From assembly GCA_046727955.1 (NCBI GenBank), contig JBKPDO010000177.1, positions 1-16,446 of the forward strand: a DNA stretch of 16,446 bases, read 5' to 3'. The stretch's first letter is position 1; each line of letters opens with the position of its first letter. The notes under the pieces are model-generated. The model was not told the DNA's origin and did no database searches. It worked only from the letters and a program-made list of their open reading frames with translations. This document shows positions 6,361 through 12,824 of the stretch, in pieces. A program made the position numbers and the translations under genes. The DNA comes from DASVXQ01 sp046727955 (lineage in GTDB: Bacteria; Actinomycetota; CALGFH01).

Positions 6361-8306
6361 TTGTCCAGCTTGGCCGGGCCGATCCCCTCGACCGCCAGCA
6401 GCTCGCCGCGGCTCCTCGGGCGGCGCTCGGCCAGCGCGGCCAGGGTCTTGTCGTTGAAGACCACGTACGGCGGCACCCCGTCCTGCCTCGCCCGCTCCCG
6501 GCGCCAGGCGCGCAGCCGCTCGGCCAGGGGCGAATCCCGTACCCGCGCCCCGTTCCCGGCCGACTGTCTCACCGCCGCCGCCACCGCCCGCGGGCGCACC
6601 CGTTCCCCCGGGAGCACCAGGTCGTCGAGGAAGCGCGACGGCTTGCGAGGCTGCTCGCGACCGGACGGCCCCGCGCGGCGCGCCGCCCACCCCAGCCACA
6701 GATGGACGCGAGCCCTGGTCAGCCCCACGTAGAGCAGCCGGCGCTCCTCGTCCACCTCGTCGGTGGTGCTCGCCTGCCGGATCGGCAGCAGCCCCTCCTC
6801 GAGCGCGGGCAGCAGCACGGCGTCGAACTCGAGCCCTTTGGCACGGTGATAGGTGAGCAGGTTCACGCCGCCGCCGACGCCGGCGACCTCATCCGTCGCG
6901 CGCCGTTCCACCTCGGCGAGGAACGCGGTCAGGTCCGCGCGCTCGTCCGCCTCCCGCAGTCGCTCGGCAATGCCCAGCAGCGTGACAAGGCTGGCCTGCC
7001 GCTGGCGCGCCTCCTCGCCGTCGGGCTCGGCGTCGCGACGGAAGCCCATGCGCTCGAACCAGACCGCCTCCACGGCGTCGACCAGCCCACCCCCCGCCGA
7101 ACGGTCGGAGCGCGGGCGGAGCAGGCGCAGCGCCTGGCGCACCTCCGGCCGGCGGAAGAACAGCTCGCCGCGCACCTGATAGCGGGTGCCCGCCTCGGCG
7201 AGCGCCTCCTCGATCGGGGGGATCTGCGCATTGATCCGGACCAGGACCGCGATCTCCTCGAGGGCGACCCCAAGGTCTGCCAGGCGGCGCACCTCCGCCA
7301 CCAGGGCGGCGGCCTCGCCAGAGGCCGACTCGAAGGCGACGACCGCCGGCTCCGGCCCCACCTCCCTCGTCGCCACCAGGCGCTTGGCCCGCCCACGTCC
7401 GGCCCGGGCCAGCAGCCTGTTCGCGACGGCGAGCACCTGCGGCGTAGAGCGGTAGTTCTGCTCGAGCTGGAGCACCGTGGCATCCGGGAACCGCCGGGTG
7501 AAGCCGGTCAGGTACTCGCTGGAGGCACCGGTGAAGGTGTAGATCGTCTGGTCCTCGTCGCCGACCACGGCCAGGTCGCGTCGCTCGCCGAGCCAGGCCT
7601 CGAGCAGCGCCTGCTGCAGGGGGTTGGTGTCCTGGTACTCGTCCACCGAGAACCAGCGGTACTGGCCACGGAACTCCTCGGCCACGTCCTGGCTGCCCTC
7701 CAGACCGTCGAGCATGCGGGTGAGCATGTCCTCGAAGTCGATCTTGCGGGCTCGCTCCCTGGCCCGCTCATAGCGGCGGAACAGCCCGGCGAAGAGATCG
7801 GGCGGCAACGGGGTCGAGCGGGCGGTCCCATCGACCGCGCCCTGGTAGCCGTCGGGCCCGATACGCCGTGCCTTGGCCCACTCGATCTCGTCGGCCAGGT
7901 CCTTCAGGGCGGTGAACTTGTAGCCACCGGGAAGGCTGCGCTGCAGCGGGACCAGGAGTGGTGCCTTGGACTCGAGCACGTCGGGCAGCGGGGTCGAGGA
8001 CAGGCGCGGCCAGAAGTAGCGGAGCTGCCGCCACGCGGCGGCGTGGAAAGTGTGGGCCTGGACCCCCGGGAAGCCGAGCTGGGCCAGCCGCTCGCGCATC
8101 TCCCCGGCCGCCTTCTCGGTGAAGGTGACCACCAGCACGTGCTTGGGGTGGACGGCGTCGGTGGCGATGGCGTAGGCGACCCGGCGCGAGATGACCCGCG
8201 TCTTGCCCGTGCCGGCCCCGGCGAGGATGCAGACCGGCCCGGTGGTCGCCTCGACCGCCGCGCGCTGCGCGGGGTTCAGGTCGTGGACGAGGAACTTGGA
8301 ATGCAT
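6300..8306 (-). CDS. uvrD2: UvrD2-like superfamily 1 DNA helicase with HRDC domain
   Basis: The 668-residue protein is an ATP-dependent 3'-5' SF1A helicase of the UvrD/PcrA/Rep group. Motifs by residue: Q-motif NPAQRAAV (11-18), Walker A GAGTGKT (30-36), Walker B VDEYQD (221-226), GDEDQTIYTF (249-258), LEQNYRS (281-287), NLLTYHRAKGLEFD (482-495) and ERRLLYVGLTRAR (521-533). A C-terminal HRDC domain spans about 590-660 (YVVFNDKTLAALAERRP, LLAVEGIGPAKLDNYGEDLL). That layout matches actinobacterial UvrD2. The linker before HRDC lacks the four cysteines found there in mycobacterial UvrD2; the only Cys I see in the protein is Cys26. The ATG at 8306 fits the family N-terminus but has no close ribosome site. 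Upstream in-frame GTG at about 8353 is an alternative. Its 3' end overlaps the phosphatase gene. Confidence 0.93.
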   Translation of the reverse strand: MHSKFLVHDLNPAQRAAVEATTGPVCILAGAGTGKTRVISRRVAYAIATDAVHPKHVLVVTFTEKAAGEMRERLAQLGFPGVQAHTFHAAAWRQLRYFWPRLSSTPLPDVLESKAPLLVPLQRSLPGGYKFTALKDLADEIEWAKARRIGPDGYQGAVDGTARSTPLPPDLFAGLFRRYERARERARKIDFEDMLTRMLDGLEGSQDVAEEFRGQYRWFSVDEYQDTNPLQQALLEAWLGERRDLAVVGDEDQTIYTFTGASSEYLTGFTRRFPDATVLQLEQNYRSTPQVLAVANRLLARAGRGRAKRLVATREVGPEPAVVAFESASGEAAALVAEVRRLADLGVALEEIAVLVRINAQIPPIEEALAEAGTRYQVRGELFFRRPEVRQALRLLRPRSDRSAGGGLVDAVEAVWFERMGFRRDAEPDGEEARQRQASLVTLLGIAERLREADERADLTAFLAEVERRATDEVAGVGGGVNLLTYHRAKGLEFDAVLLPALEEGLLPIRQASTTDEVDEERRLLYVGLTRARVHLWLGWAARRAGPSGREQPRKPSRFLDDLVLPGERVRPRAVAAAVRQSAGNGARVRDSPLAERLRAWRRERARQDGVPPYVVFNDKTLAALAERRPRSRGELLAVEGIGPAKLDNYGEDLLRLVDGEANAAGSA

Positions 8307-8469
8307 GCCCGCGAGTCTGCCACACCTCCCCGACTCCCCCGGCTGGTTGTCCACAGGCCCTGGCCGACCTCGCCGCCTTCTACGGCCGCCTGCCACGATG
8401 ACACCTGCAGGAAACGTGACTCATAGACCAGCGGGCGTCCGGAGCCTGCGAACGGTCGCGGTCGGCTCT

Positions 8470-8832
8470 CTATGCGGCTCCTGTACTTAGCATGCGGCCC
8501 GCGCCGCTAAGCACTAGCCGCACCCAAGGCACGTTGAAGCCGGCCTTCGTGATCTGCGGTCTGCTGACACGAACACTCGCAGCTTCAAAGTTCAAGCGTT
8601 CCTCTATCCACGTACGCAGCAAGGACGTGTATCCGACCCCGCGCTCCCTGGCGATCTCCCGCAACTGTTCGGCTGACCTGCCCTCTAGTCGGACGGTTAC
8701 CTGTGTACCGAGCGTCCGCCGAGGCTTGTTTGGTGTTGGATCCGGGACCTCTTCCCACAACTCGTCGTTCTCAGCGTCTCGCTCAAACTCAGCGGCCAGC
8801 CTGGCTTCTTCATCCTTAGGAACGCGGCTCAT
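8470..8832 (-). CDS. BrnA-like ribbon-helix-helix antitoxin
   Basis: This 120-residue protein has a charged N-terminus (MSRVPKDEEARLAAEFERDAENDELWEE, split here by family position) and then TQVTVRLEGRSAEQL followed by REIARERGVGYTSLLRTWIEERL, a ribbon-helix-helix fold at about 42-81 as in CopG/BrnA antitoxins. These proteins dimerise, bind the operator of their operon and neutralise the partner toxin. An extra hydrophobic/Arg tail of about 40 residues follows the fold. The ATG at 8832 has GGGAGGGG about 5 nt upstream. It lies 82 bp downstream of the BrnT-like gene in the same direction, the toxin-first order typical of brnTA. GC content is lower than in the flanking genes, suggesting transfer. 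Confidence 0.75.
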   Translation of the reverse strand: MSRVPKDEEARLAAEFERDAENDELWEEVPDPTPNKPRRTLGTQVTVRLEGRSAEQLREIARERGVGYTSLLRTWIEERLNFEAASVRVSRPQITKAGFNVPWVRLVLSGAGRMLSTGAA

Positions 8833-8914
8833 GGCTTCCCCTCCCGCAGCCAAGCCTCGGACGGCTTCGGACAACAGACCCTTGTACAACCCTCCATCGC
8901 ATCATTGCTGCTTG

Positions 8915-9181
8915 TCACGATCGAACCTCAAGCGCATGAATGGCCCTCAGGACCCCTTCCTGTTCATCGAGCCACAGAATGCCAACCATCAGCCTTCGCC
9001 CTGAGCGCGGGTCGCAGCCAACCATCATCCACGTTGCAGTGCCCTTCCGCTTGTTCCGGCGGTACTGGGGCCGATTGGCCCAGATGGCCTCAACCTCGTC
9101 AGGTCGTACGTTACGTATAGCCAATTTGTCAATATTGGCGTCGTCCCAGTCGAACCTCTCCGCTGAGGATGGATGGCGCAC
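8915..9181 (-). CDS. BrnT-like toxin (RelE-fold ribonuclease family)
   Basis: The 88-residue protein starts with FDWDDANIDKLAIRNVRPDEVEAIW, matching the BrnT pattern of a conserved F-x-W-D segment followed by a helix. It continues through an Arg/Lys-rich stretch (QYRRNKRKG) into strands containing GRRLMVGILWLDEQEGVLRAIHALE. BrnT toxins have a RelE-like fold and cleave RNA to stop translation (family knowledge). The GTG at 9181 is chosen because GGAGG sits 6 nt upstream and no good ATG exists. That ribosome site is partly enclosed in a hairpin (9183-9199). The antitoxin-like gene follows. Similarity is judged by eye and is moderate, so activity is not assured. Confidence 0.72.
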   Translation of the reverse strand: MRHPSSAERFDWDDANIDKLAIRNVRPDEVEAIWANRPQYRRNKRKGTATWMMVGCDPRSGRRLMVGILWLDEQEGVLRAIHALEVRS

Positions 9182-9182
9182 C

Positions 9183-9199
9183 CCTTGCCTCCGGCAAGG
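9183..9199 (-). promoter_or_regulatory. Hairpin containing the toxin ribosome-binding site
   Basis: On the minus strand, CCTTGCC-GGA-GGCAAGG is a perfect 7-bp stem with a 3-nt loop. It ends just before the toxin GTG, and the Shine-Dalgarno GGAGG is formed by the loop plus the first two bases of the 3' arm. The hairpin could limit toxin translation (inference). Confidence 0.5.
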
Positions 9200-9206
9200 C
9201 TATGTC

Positions 9207-9236
9207 TTACATTATGTAATACATATGCATTACAAT
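9207..9236. promoter_or_regulatory. Divergent promoter/operator region
   Basis: This is a conspicuously AT-rich stretch in GC-rich DNA. It contains the palindrome TTACAT-T-ATGTAA (9207-9219) and an overlapping GTAAT-N8-ATTAC (9216-9233). For the plus-strand gene, TTACAT (9207-9212) and TACAAT (9231-9236) form a -35/-10 pair with an 18-bp spacer. The palindromes are suitable for a dimeric ribbon-helix-helix repressor such as the BrnA-like protein, which would make both directions share one operator (inference). Confidence 0.6.
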
Positions 9237-9251
9237 ACACCAGGAGGCAAG

Positions 9252-9692
9252 ATGCGGCTCACAACTCTCATGCTCGCGGACCATGCGGAAGCGGTGAACG
9301 GCAAGCTCTACGTCACCGGCGGTTGTTGGAACTCCATCATGGTCCCCCAGCTCCCTGTGGTTCATCCTCACTTCACCGTCGCCGCATCCCTGCACGTCCC
9401 CTGGCAGGCCACCAATCAGCAGCACTTACTTCGTCTCGACCTCATCGATGGGGACGGACAGTCGATGCTTCCAGAGCCAGTGCAAGGACTCTTTGAGGCA
9501 GGTCGGCCGCCTGGGATGCGCTCGGGGGACGAGGCCGTCATCGTGTTTGCGTTCAACTTCGACGGCATGCGACTCGAAACCACAGGGATCTATGAGTTCG
9601 TGTTCGAGGTAGATGGAACTGAGCTTGGCCGGATTGGCTTCAAGGTCATCGTCGCCGAACCTGCGACCTTGACCGGTCAAGCACTCAGCTAG
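9252..9692 (+). CDS. DUF6941-like protein of unknown function
   Basis: This 146-residue protein begins MRLTTLMLADHAEAVNGKLYVTGGCWNSI and continues with beta-rich segments (HFTVAASLHVPW, LLRLDLIDGDGQ, VIVFAFNFDGMRL, IYEFVFEVDGTELGRIGFKV). The N-terminal pattern of hydrophobic strand, LADHAEAVNGKLYVTGGCW and a predicted beta sandwich fits the DUF6941 family, common in actinomycetes and without a known role. The ATG at 9252 has AGGAGG 4 nt upstream. It is divergent from the toxin-antitoxin pair, across a shared AT-rich control region, and converges on paaK. The lower GC content matches the toxin-antitoxin genes, so the three may have arrived together. Confidence 0.8.
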   Translation: MRLTTLMLADHAEAVNGKLYVTGGCWNSIMVPQLPVVHPHFTVAASLHVPWQATNQQHLLRLDLIDGDGQSMLPEPVQGLFEAGRPPGMRSGDEAVIVFAFNFDGMRLETTGIYEFVFEVDGTELGRIGFKVIVAEPATLTGQALS

Positions 9693-9748
9693 TCAGTGAG
9701 CCCCGTCACGCGAGCGGCTGCTCAGGATGGCACTACTTCGCTCCTGCC

Positions 9749-11080
9749 CTACCCGCTCAACCCCCGAAGCGGGTCGTGCTCGGGTGTCCGCTGGACGACG
9801 CGCTGGACCTTGCCCAACTCCGTCCGGGGGAGCGTGCCGGGGAGCAGGACCTGCACCTCTGAGCGCAGCGCGAGCCGGCGCTCCAGCGCGGCGGCGATCG
9901 AGGCGCGAACCCGGGCCCGCTGCTGCTCGCTCGCCTGTTCCGCCGTGGCCAGCTCGCAGGCGACCACCAGGTTCGGCATGGTCTGGATGCGGTCCACCAC
10001 CAGCAGGTACTGCGACCCGACCGCCGGCTCGGCCAGCAGGACCGCCTCGACCTCGCTCGGGTAGACGTTCACGCCCCGGATCACCAGCATGTCGTCGGCG
10101 CGGCCGAGCACCTTCGACATGCGCGCCAGCGTCCGGCCGCACGCGCACGGCGTCGCGTCGAGCGCGGCGATGTCGCCGGTGCGGTAGCGCAGCACCGGCA
10201 TGGCTTCCTTGGTCAGGGTCGTGAAGACCAGCTCCCCCCGTGCCCCTGGTGGCAGTGGCGCCCCCGTGGCAGGGTCCACGACCTCCGCCAGGAAGTGGTC
10301 CTCGTTGACGTGCAGGCCAGACCGCGCCTCGACGCACTCGCAGGCGACCCCCGGGCCGATCACCTCGGAGAGGCCGTAGATGTCGAGCGCCTTGATCGAC
10401 ATGGCCGCCTCGAGCTGGGCACGCATCGCCTCGCTCCAGGGCTCCGCCCCGAAGATCCCGACCCGCAGCGAGATCTCCTCGCGGGCGATCCCAGCCTCGG
10501 CCAACGCCTCGGCCAGCCTGGCCGCGTAGGACGGCGTGCAGCACAGCACCTCTGGACGCAGGTCGCGGATCAGCGTCACCTGGCGGGCGGTCTGGCCTCC
10601 GGACACCGGGACCAGCGTGCACCCCATCAGCTCGGCGCCCGCGTGCATGCCCAGGCCGCCGGTGAACAGGCCGTAGCCATAGCCGTTGTGGACGACCGTG
10701 CCCGGACCGGCGCCGGCGCAGCCCAGTGCGCGGGCGCAGACCTCTGCCCAGACGGCGAGGTCGGCGCGGGAGTAGGCGACCAGGGTGGGGCGGCCACCAG
10801 TGCCAGAGGAGCCGTGGACCCGGACCACCTGCTCGCGCGGGACGGCGAGCATGCCCCACGGGTAGTGGTCCCACAGGTCGGCCTTGGTGGTGAAGGGCAG
10901 GGCGTGCAGCTCGCCGAGGGTGATGCTGGCCGCGGGGTCGATCCCGGCCTCCTCGAGGCGGCGCTGGTAGAAGGGGCTCTGCCCGGCGAGCCGTCGCAGC
11001 AGCTCGTCGAGGCGACGGCTCTGCAGCTCGGCGCGCTCGCCGGCCGGTATCGCCTCGGCCGCTCGGTTCCACATGCCCAT
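9749..11080 (-). CDS. paaK: Phenylacetate-CoA ligase (PaaK)
   Basis: PaaK is an adenylate-forming enzyme that joins phenylacetate to CoA using ATP, the entry step of the aerobic phenylacetyl-CoA pathway. The 443-residue length is typical. It shows the phosphate-binding loop HGSSGTGGRPT (about 89-99), YGYGLFTGGLGMHAGAE, the adenylate motif YGLSEVIGPGVACEC, YRTGDIA, the hinge region GRADDMLVIRGVNVYPSEVE and, near the end, LPRTELGKVQRV with the lysine used in adenylation. The ATG at 11080 has GGGAGG about 7 nt upstream; Met at 11074 is a weaker alternative. No other paa genes are visible, so an aryl-CoA ligase with another substrate remains possible. It is divergent from the amino-acid dehydrogenase. 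Confidence 0.92.
   Translation of the reverse strand: MGMWNRAAEAIPAGERAELQSRRLDELLRRLAGQSPFYQRRLEEAGIDPAASITLGELHALPFTTKADLWDHYPWGMLAVPREQVVRVHGSSGTGGRPTLVAYSRADLAVWAEVCARALGCAGAGPGTVVHNGYGYGLFTGGLGMHAGAELMGCTLVPVSGGQTARQVTLIRDLRPEVLCCTPSYAARLAEALAEAGIAREEISLRVGIFGAEPWSEAMRAQLEAAMSIKALDIYGLSEVIGPGVACECVEARSGLHVNEDHFLAEVVDPATGAPLPPGARGELVFTTLTKEAMPVLRYRTGDIAALDATPCACGRTLARMSKVLGRADDMLVIRGVNVYPSEVEAVLLAEPAVGSQYLLVVDRIQTMPNLVVACELATAEQASEQQRARVRASIAAALERRLALRSEVQVLLPGTLPRTELGKVQRVVQRTPEHDPLRGLSG
9751..9774 (-). terminator. Hairpin at paaK 3' end
   Basis: ACCCGCT (9751-9757) and AGCGGGT (9768-9774) pair perfectly over 7 bp with a 10-nt loop. The hairpin overlaps the last paaK codons and its stop. 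It lies between convergent genes, so it could serve either direction, but there is no T-run. Confidence 0.35.
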
Positions 11081-11299
11081 GATTCGCCTCCCGCCTGGCT
11101 CGCCTCCCGTCACCGCTCGCCCGCCGCCCGATCCTATCGACCCTCGACGCGGGAGCGAACCCGGGACCTCGGGCTGGTCCGGCCAATGCGATCTGGGGCA
11201 CTATCCTTGAGGAGTGGCGGTCACTGACCGAGGATCGCCCGGCAATGGCGCTGGGCGGGCACGCCCCGCAGCGCCTTGCGACGACCCTGGGAGGACAGC

Positions 11300-12403
11300 G
11301 TGGGCGTTTTCGACAAGATGGCCGAGCATGGACATGAGCAGGTGATCTTCTGCTACGACCGCGCCAGCGGGCTGAAAGCCATCATCGCCATCCACGACAC
11401 GTCACTTGGTCCCGCCCGCGGCGGCACCCGCTACAAGGCCTACGCCAGCGAGGATGACGCCCTGGACGACGTCCTGCGCCTGTCCAAGGGCATGACCAGC
11501 AAGTTCGCCTTCACCGACATGCCGAGAGGCGGCGGCAAGGCGGTCATCATGCGAGACGACGGCGGCCACGCCGACAAGCGGCTGCTGCTGCGGGTCTACG
11601 GCCGCTTCGTCCAGCTCTTGGCCGGCCGCTTCGGCACCGGGCCCGATCTCGGCACCAGCGCCCGCGACATGGTCGACGTCGCCAGCCAGACCGACTACGT
11701 GTGGGCGGTGGACCGCGACTTCGGCGGCACCGGAGATTCCACTCCGCTGACCTCCCAGGGAGTGCTGGCCGGCATCCAGGCGGTGCTGGAGGAGGTCCTG
11801 GGCTCCGGGGACCTCGCGGGCCGGCGAGTACTGGTCCAGGGGCTGGGCGGCGTCGGGGGCCACCTGGCCGAGCTGCTGGTGACGGCCGGCGCCAAGGTCG
11901 TGGGCGCAGAGCTGGATCCCGCCCGGGCCAAGGAGCTGGCCGGCCGGCTGGGCCTAGAGCTGGTGGACCCCGAGCAGGCCTACGACGTCGACTGCGACGT
12001 GTTCAGCCCCAACGCGCTGGGCGGGGTGCTCAACCAGCAAACGATCCCGCGGCTGCGCTGCCGGATCGTGGCTGGTGGGGCCAACAATCAGCTGGCCACC
12101 CCGGAGGACGGGCGGCGGCTGTGGGAGCGGGAGATCGTGTACGCGCCCGACTACGTGGTCAACTCGGCGGCGCCGTACGCCGTCATCGGCGCCGGAGAGC
12201 TGAGCTATTCGCCGCAGCGCCTGGCCGCGAGCGTGCAGGGAGTGGCGGACGCGCTGAGGATGGTCGTGCGCCGGGCGCGGGCGGAGGGACGGCCCACCGC
12301 CGAGGTGGCCGACACCATCGCGGAGGAGCGCGTCGCGATCGCCGCGCGACTGCGCGCCATGAGCCCGGGCACCGGCGCAACCCCCCGCAGCCAGTATCAC
12401 TGA
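11300..12403 (+). CDS. Leu/Phe/Val-type amino-acid dehydrogenase
   Basis: The enzyme oxidatively deaminates an L-amino acid to its 2-oxo acid with NAD+. The 367-residue protein has HDTSLGPARGGTRY, then LSKGMTSKFAFTDMPRGGGKAVIM, in which Lys68 and Lys80 match the substrate and catalytic lysines of leucine dehydrogenase. It also has a Rossmann motif VQGLGGVGGHLAELL near residue 180, DVFSPNALGGVLN, AGGANNQL and APDYVVNSA. These exclude hexameric glutamate dehydrogenase. Leucine, valine and phenylalanine dehydrogenases cannot be separated by eye; the neighbouring paaK makes phenylalanine attractive but does not prove it. The GTG at 11300 has GGAGG 5 nt upstream. A 219-bp gap without a gene separates it from divergent paaK. 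Confidence 0.9.
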   Translation: MGVFDKMAEHGHEQVIFCYDRASGLKAIIAIHDTSLGPARGGTRYKAYASEDDALDDVLRLSKGMTSKFAFTDMPRGGGKAVIMRDDGGHADKRLLLRVYGRFVQLLAGRFGTGPDLGTSARDMVDVASQTDYVWAVDRDFGGTGDSTPLTSQGVLAGIQAVLEEVLGSGDLAGRRVLVQGLGGVGGHLAELLVTAGAKVVGAELDPARAKELAGRLGLELVDPEQAYDVDCDVFSPNALGGVLNQQTIPRLRCRIVAGGANNQLATPEDGRRLWEREIVYAPDYVVNSAAPYAVIGAGELSYSPQRLAASVQGVADALRMVVRRARAEGRPTAEVADTIAEERVAIAARLRAMSPGTGATPRSQYH

Positions 12404-12477
12404 GGCCGGCGTGCCGACTTGGCGGTAGCCTAGGTAAGCAGCAACTCTCATATGGGCCACCGGCGAAGAAGAGAACG

Positions 12478-12756
12478 ATGATGGACGAGCACGCGGGTCG
12501 GATCACGATCATCGCCTCGTCGACCATGGTCCATCAGCGTGTCAGGTGCATGATCTGCGACCGGCCAGTCGACCATCGGGTCGTGTTCATGACCAACGAC
12601 GCGCGCGTCCTCCACGCCGGCTGCGTGCCCGAGCACGTGAACGTGCCGAGGTCCGTTCTGCTGCAGGCGATCCGCCGGCTCGAGCGGATGGTGGAGCGGT
12701 CCCGGGCCAACCAGCGCCAGGAGCCCGACGGCGAGCCGCCACCCCCGGCGTCCTGA
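12478..12756 (+). CDS. Small Cys/His protein of unknown function
   Basis: I do not recognise this 92-residue protein. It contains a possible metal site, CMICDRPVDH followed by LHAGCVPEH, which offers a CxxC pair, a later Cys and several His residues, like a treble-clef or HNH-type zinc knuckle without a nuclease motif. A C-terminal helix (SVLLQAIRRLERMVERSRANQRQ) and a Pro-rich tail (GEPPPPAS) follow. Two adjacent ATG codons at 12478 and 12481 are both possible; GAAGAAGAG lies just upstream and fits the second slightly better. It stands 74 bp after the dehydrogenase gene and 68 bp before the radical SAM gene, all in the same direction. Confidence 0.7.
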   Translation: MMDEHAGRITIIASSTMVHQRVRCMICDRPVDHRVVFMTNDARVLHAGCVPEHVNVPRSVLLQAIRRLERMVERSRANQRQEPDGEPPPPAS

Positions 12757-12788
12757 CCTGCCGGTCGGGCCGCTGCCACCGCCCCCCG

Positions 12789-12818
12789 TTGCCTCCGCTC
12801 GAACGCGTGTTCTACCCT
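12789..12818 (+). promoter_or_regulatory. Probable leaderless promoter for the radical SAM gene
   Basis: TTGCCT (12789-12794) and TACCCT (12813-12818) are separated by 18 bp and resemble actinobacterial -35 and -10 boxes. The -10 ends 6 nt before the ATG at 12825, and no Shine-Dalgarno sequence is present. Transcription would therefore begin at or near the start codon, giving a leaderless mRNA (inference). Confidence 0.55.
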
Positions 12819-12824
12819 GTCCGA

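Noticed and set aside
8347..8355. TTGTCCACA, matching the high-GC DnaA box, as a sign of a replication origin
   Set aside because: Only one copy is seen, and there is no dnaA or dnaN, AT-rich unwinding region or box cluster nearby.
12546..12824. Longer N-terminus for the radical SAM protein
   Set aside because: The extra 93 codons overlap the small Cys/His gene in another frame, are Arg-rich and have no family character; conserved sequence begins near ATG 12825.
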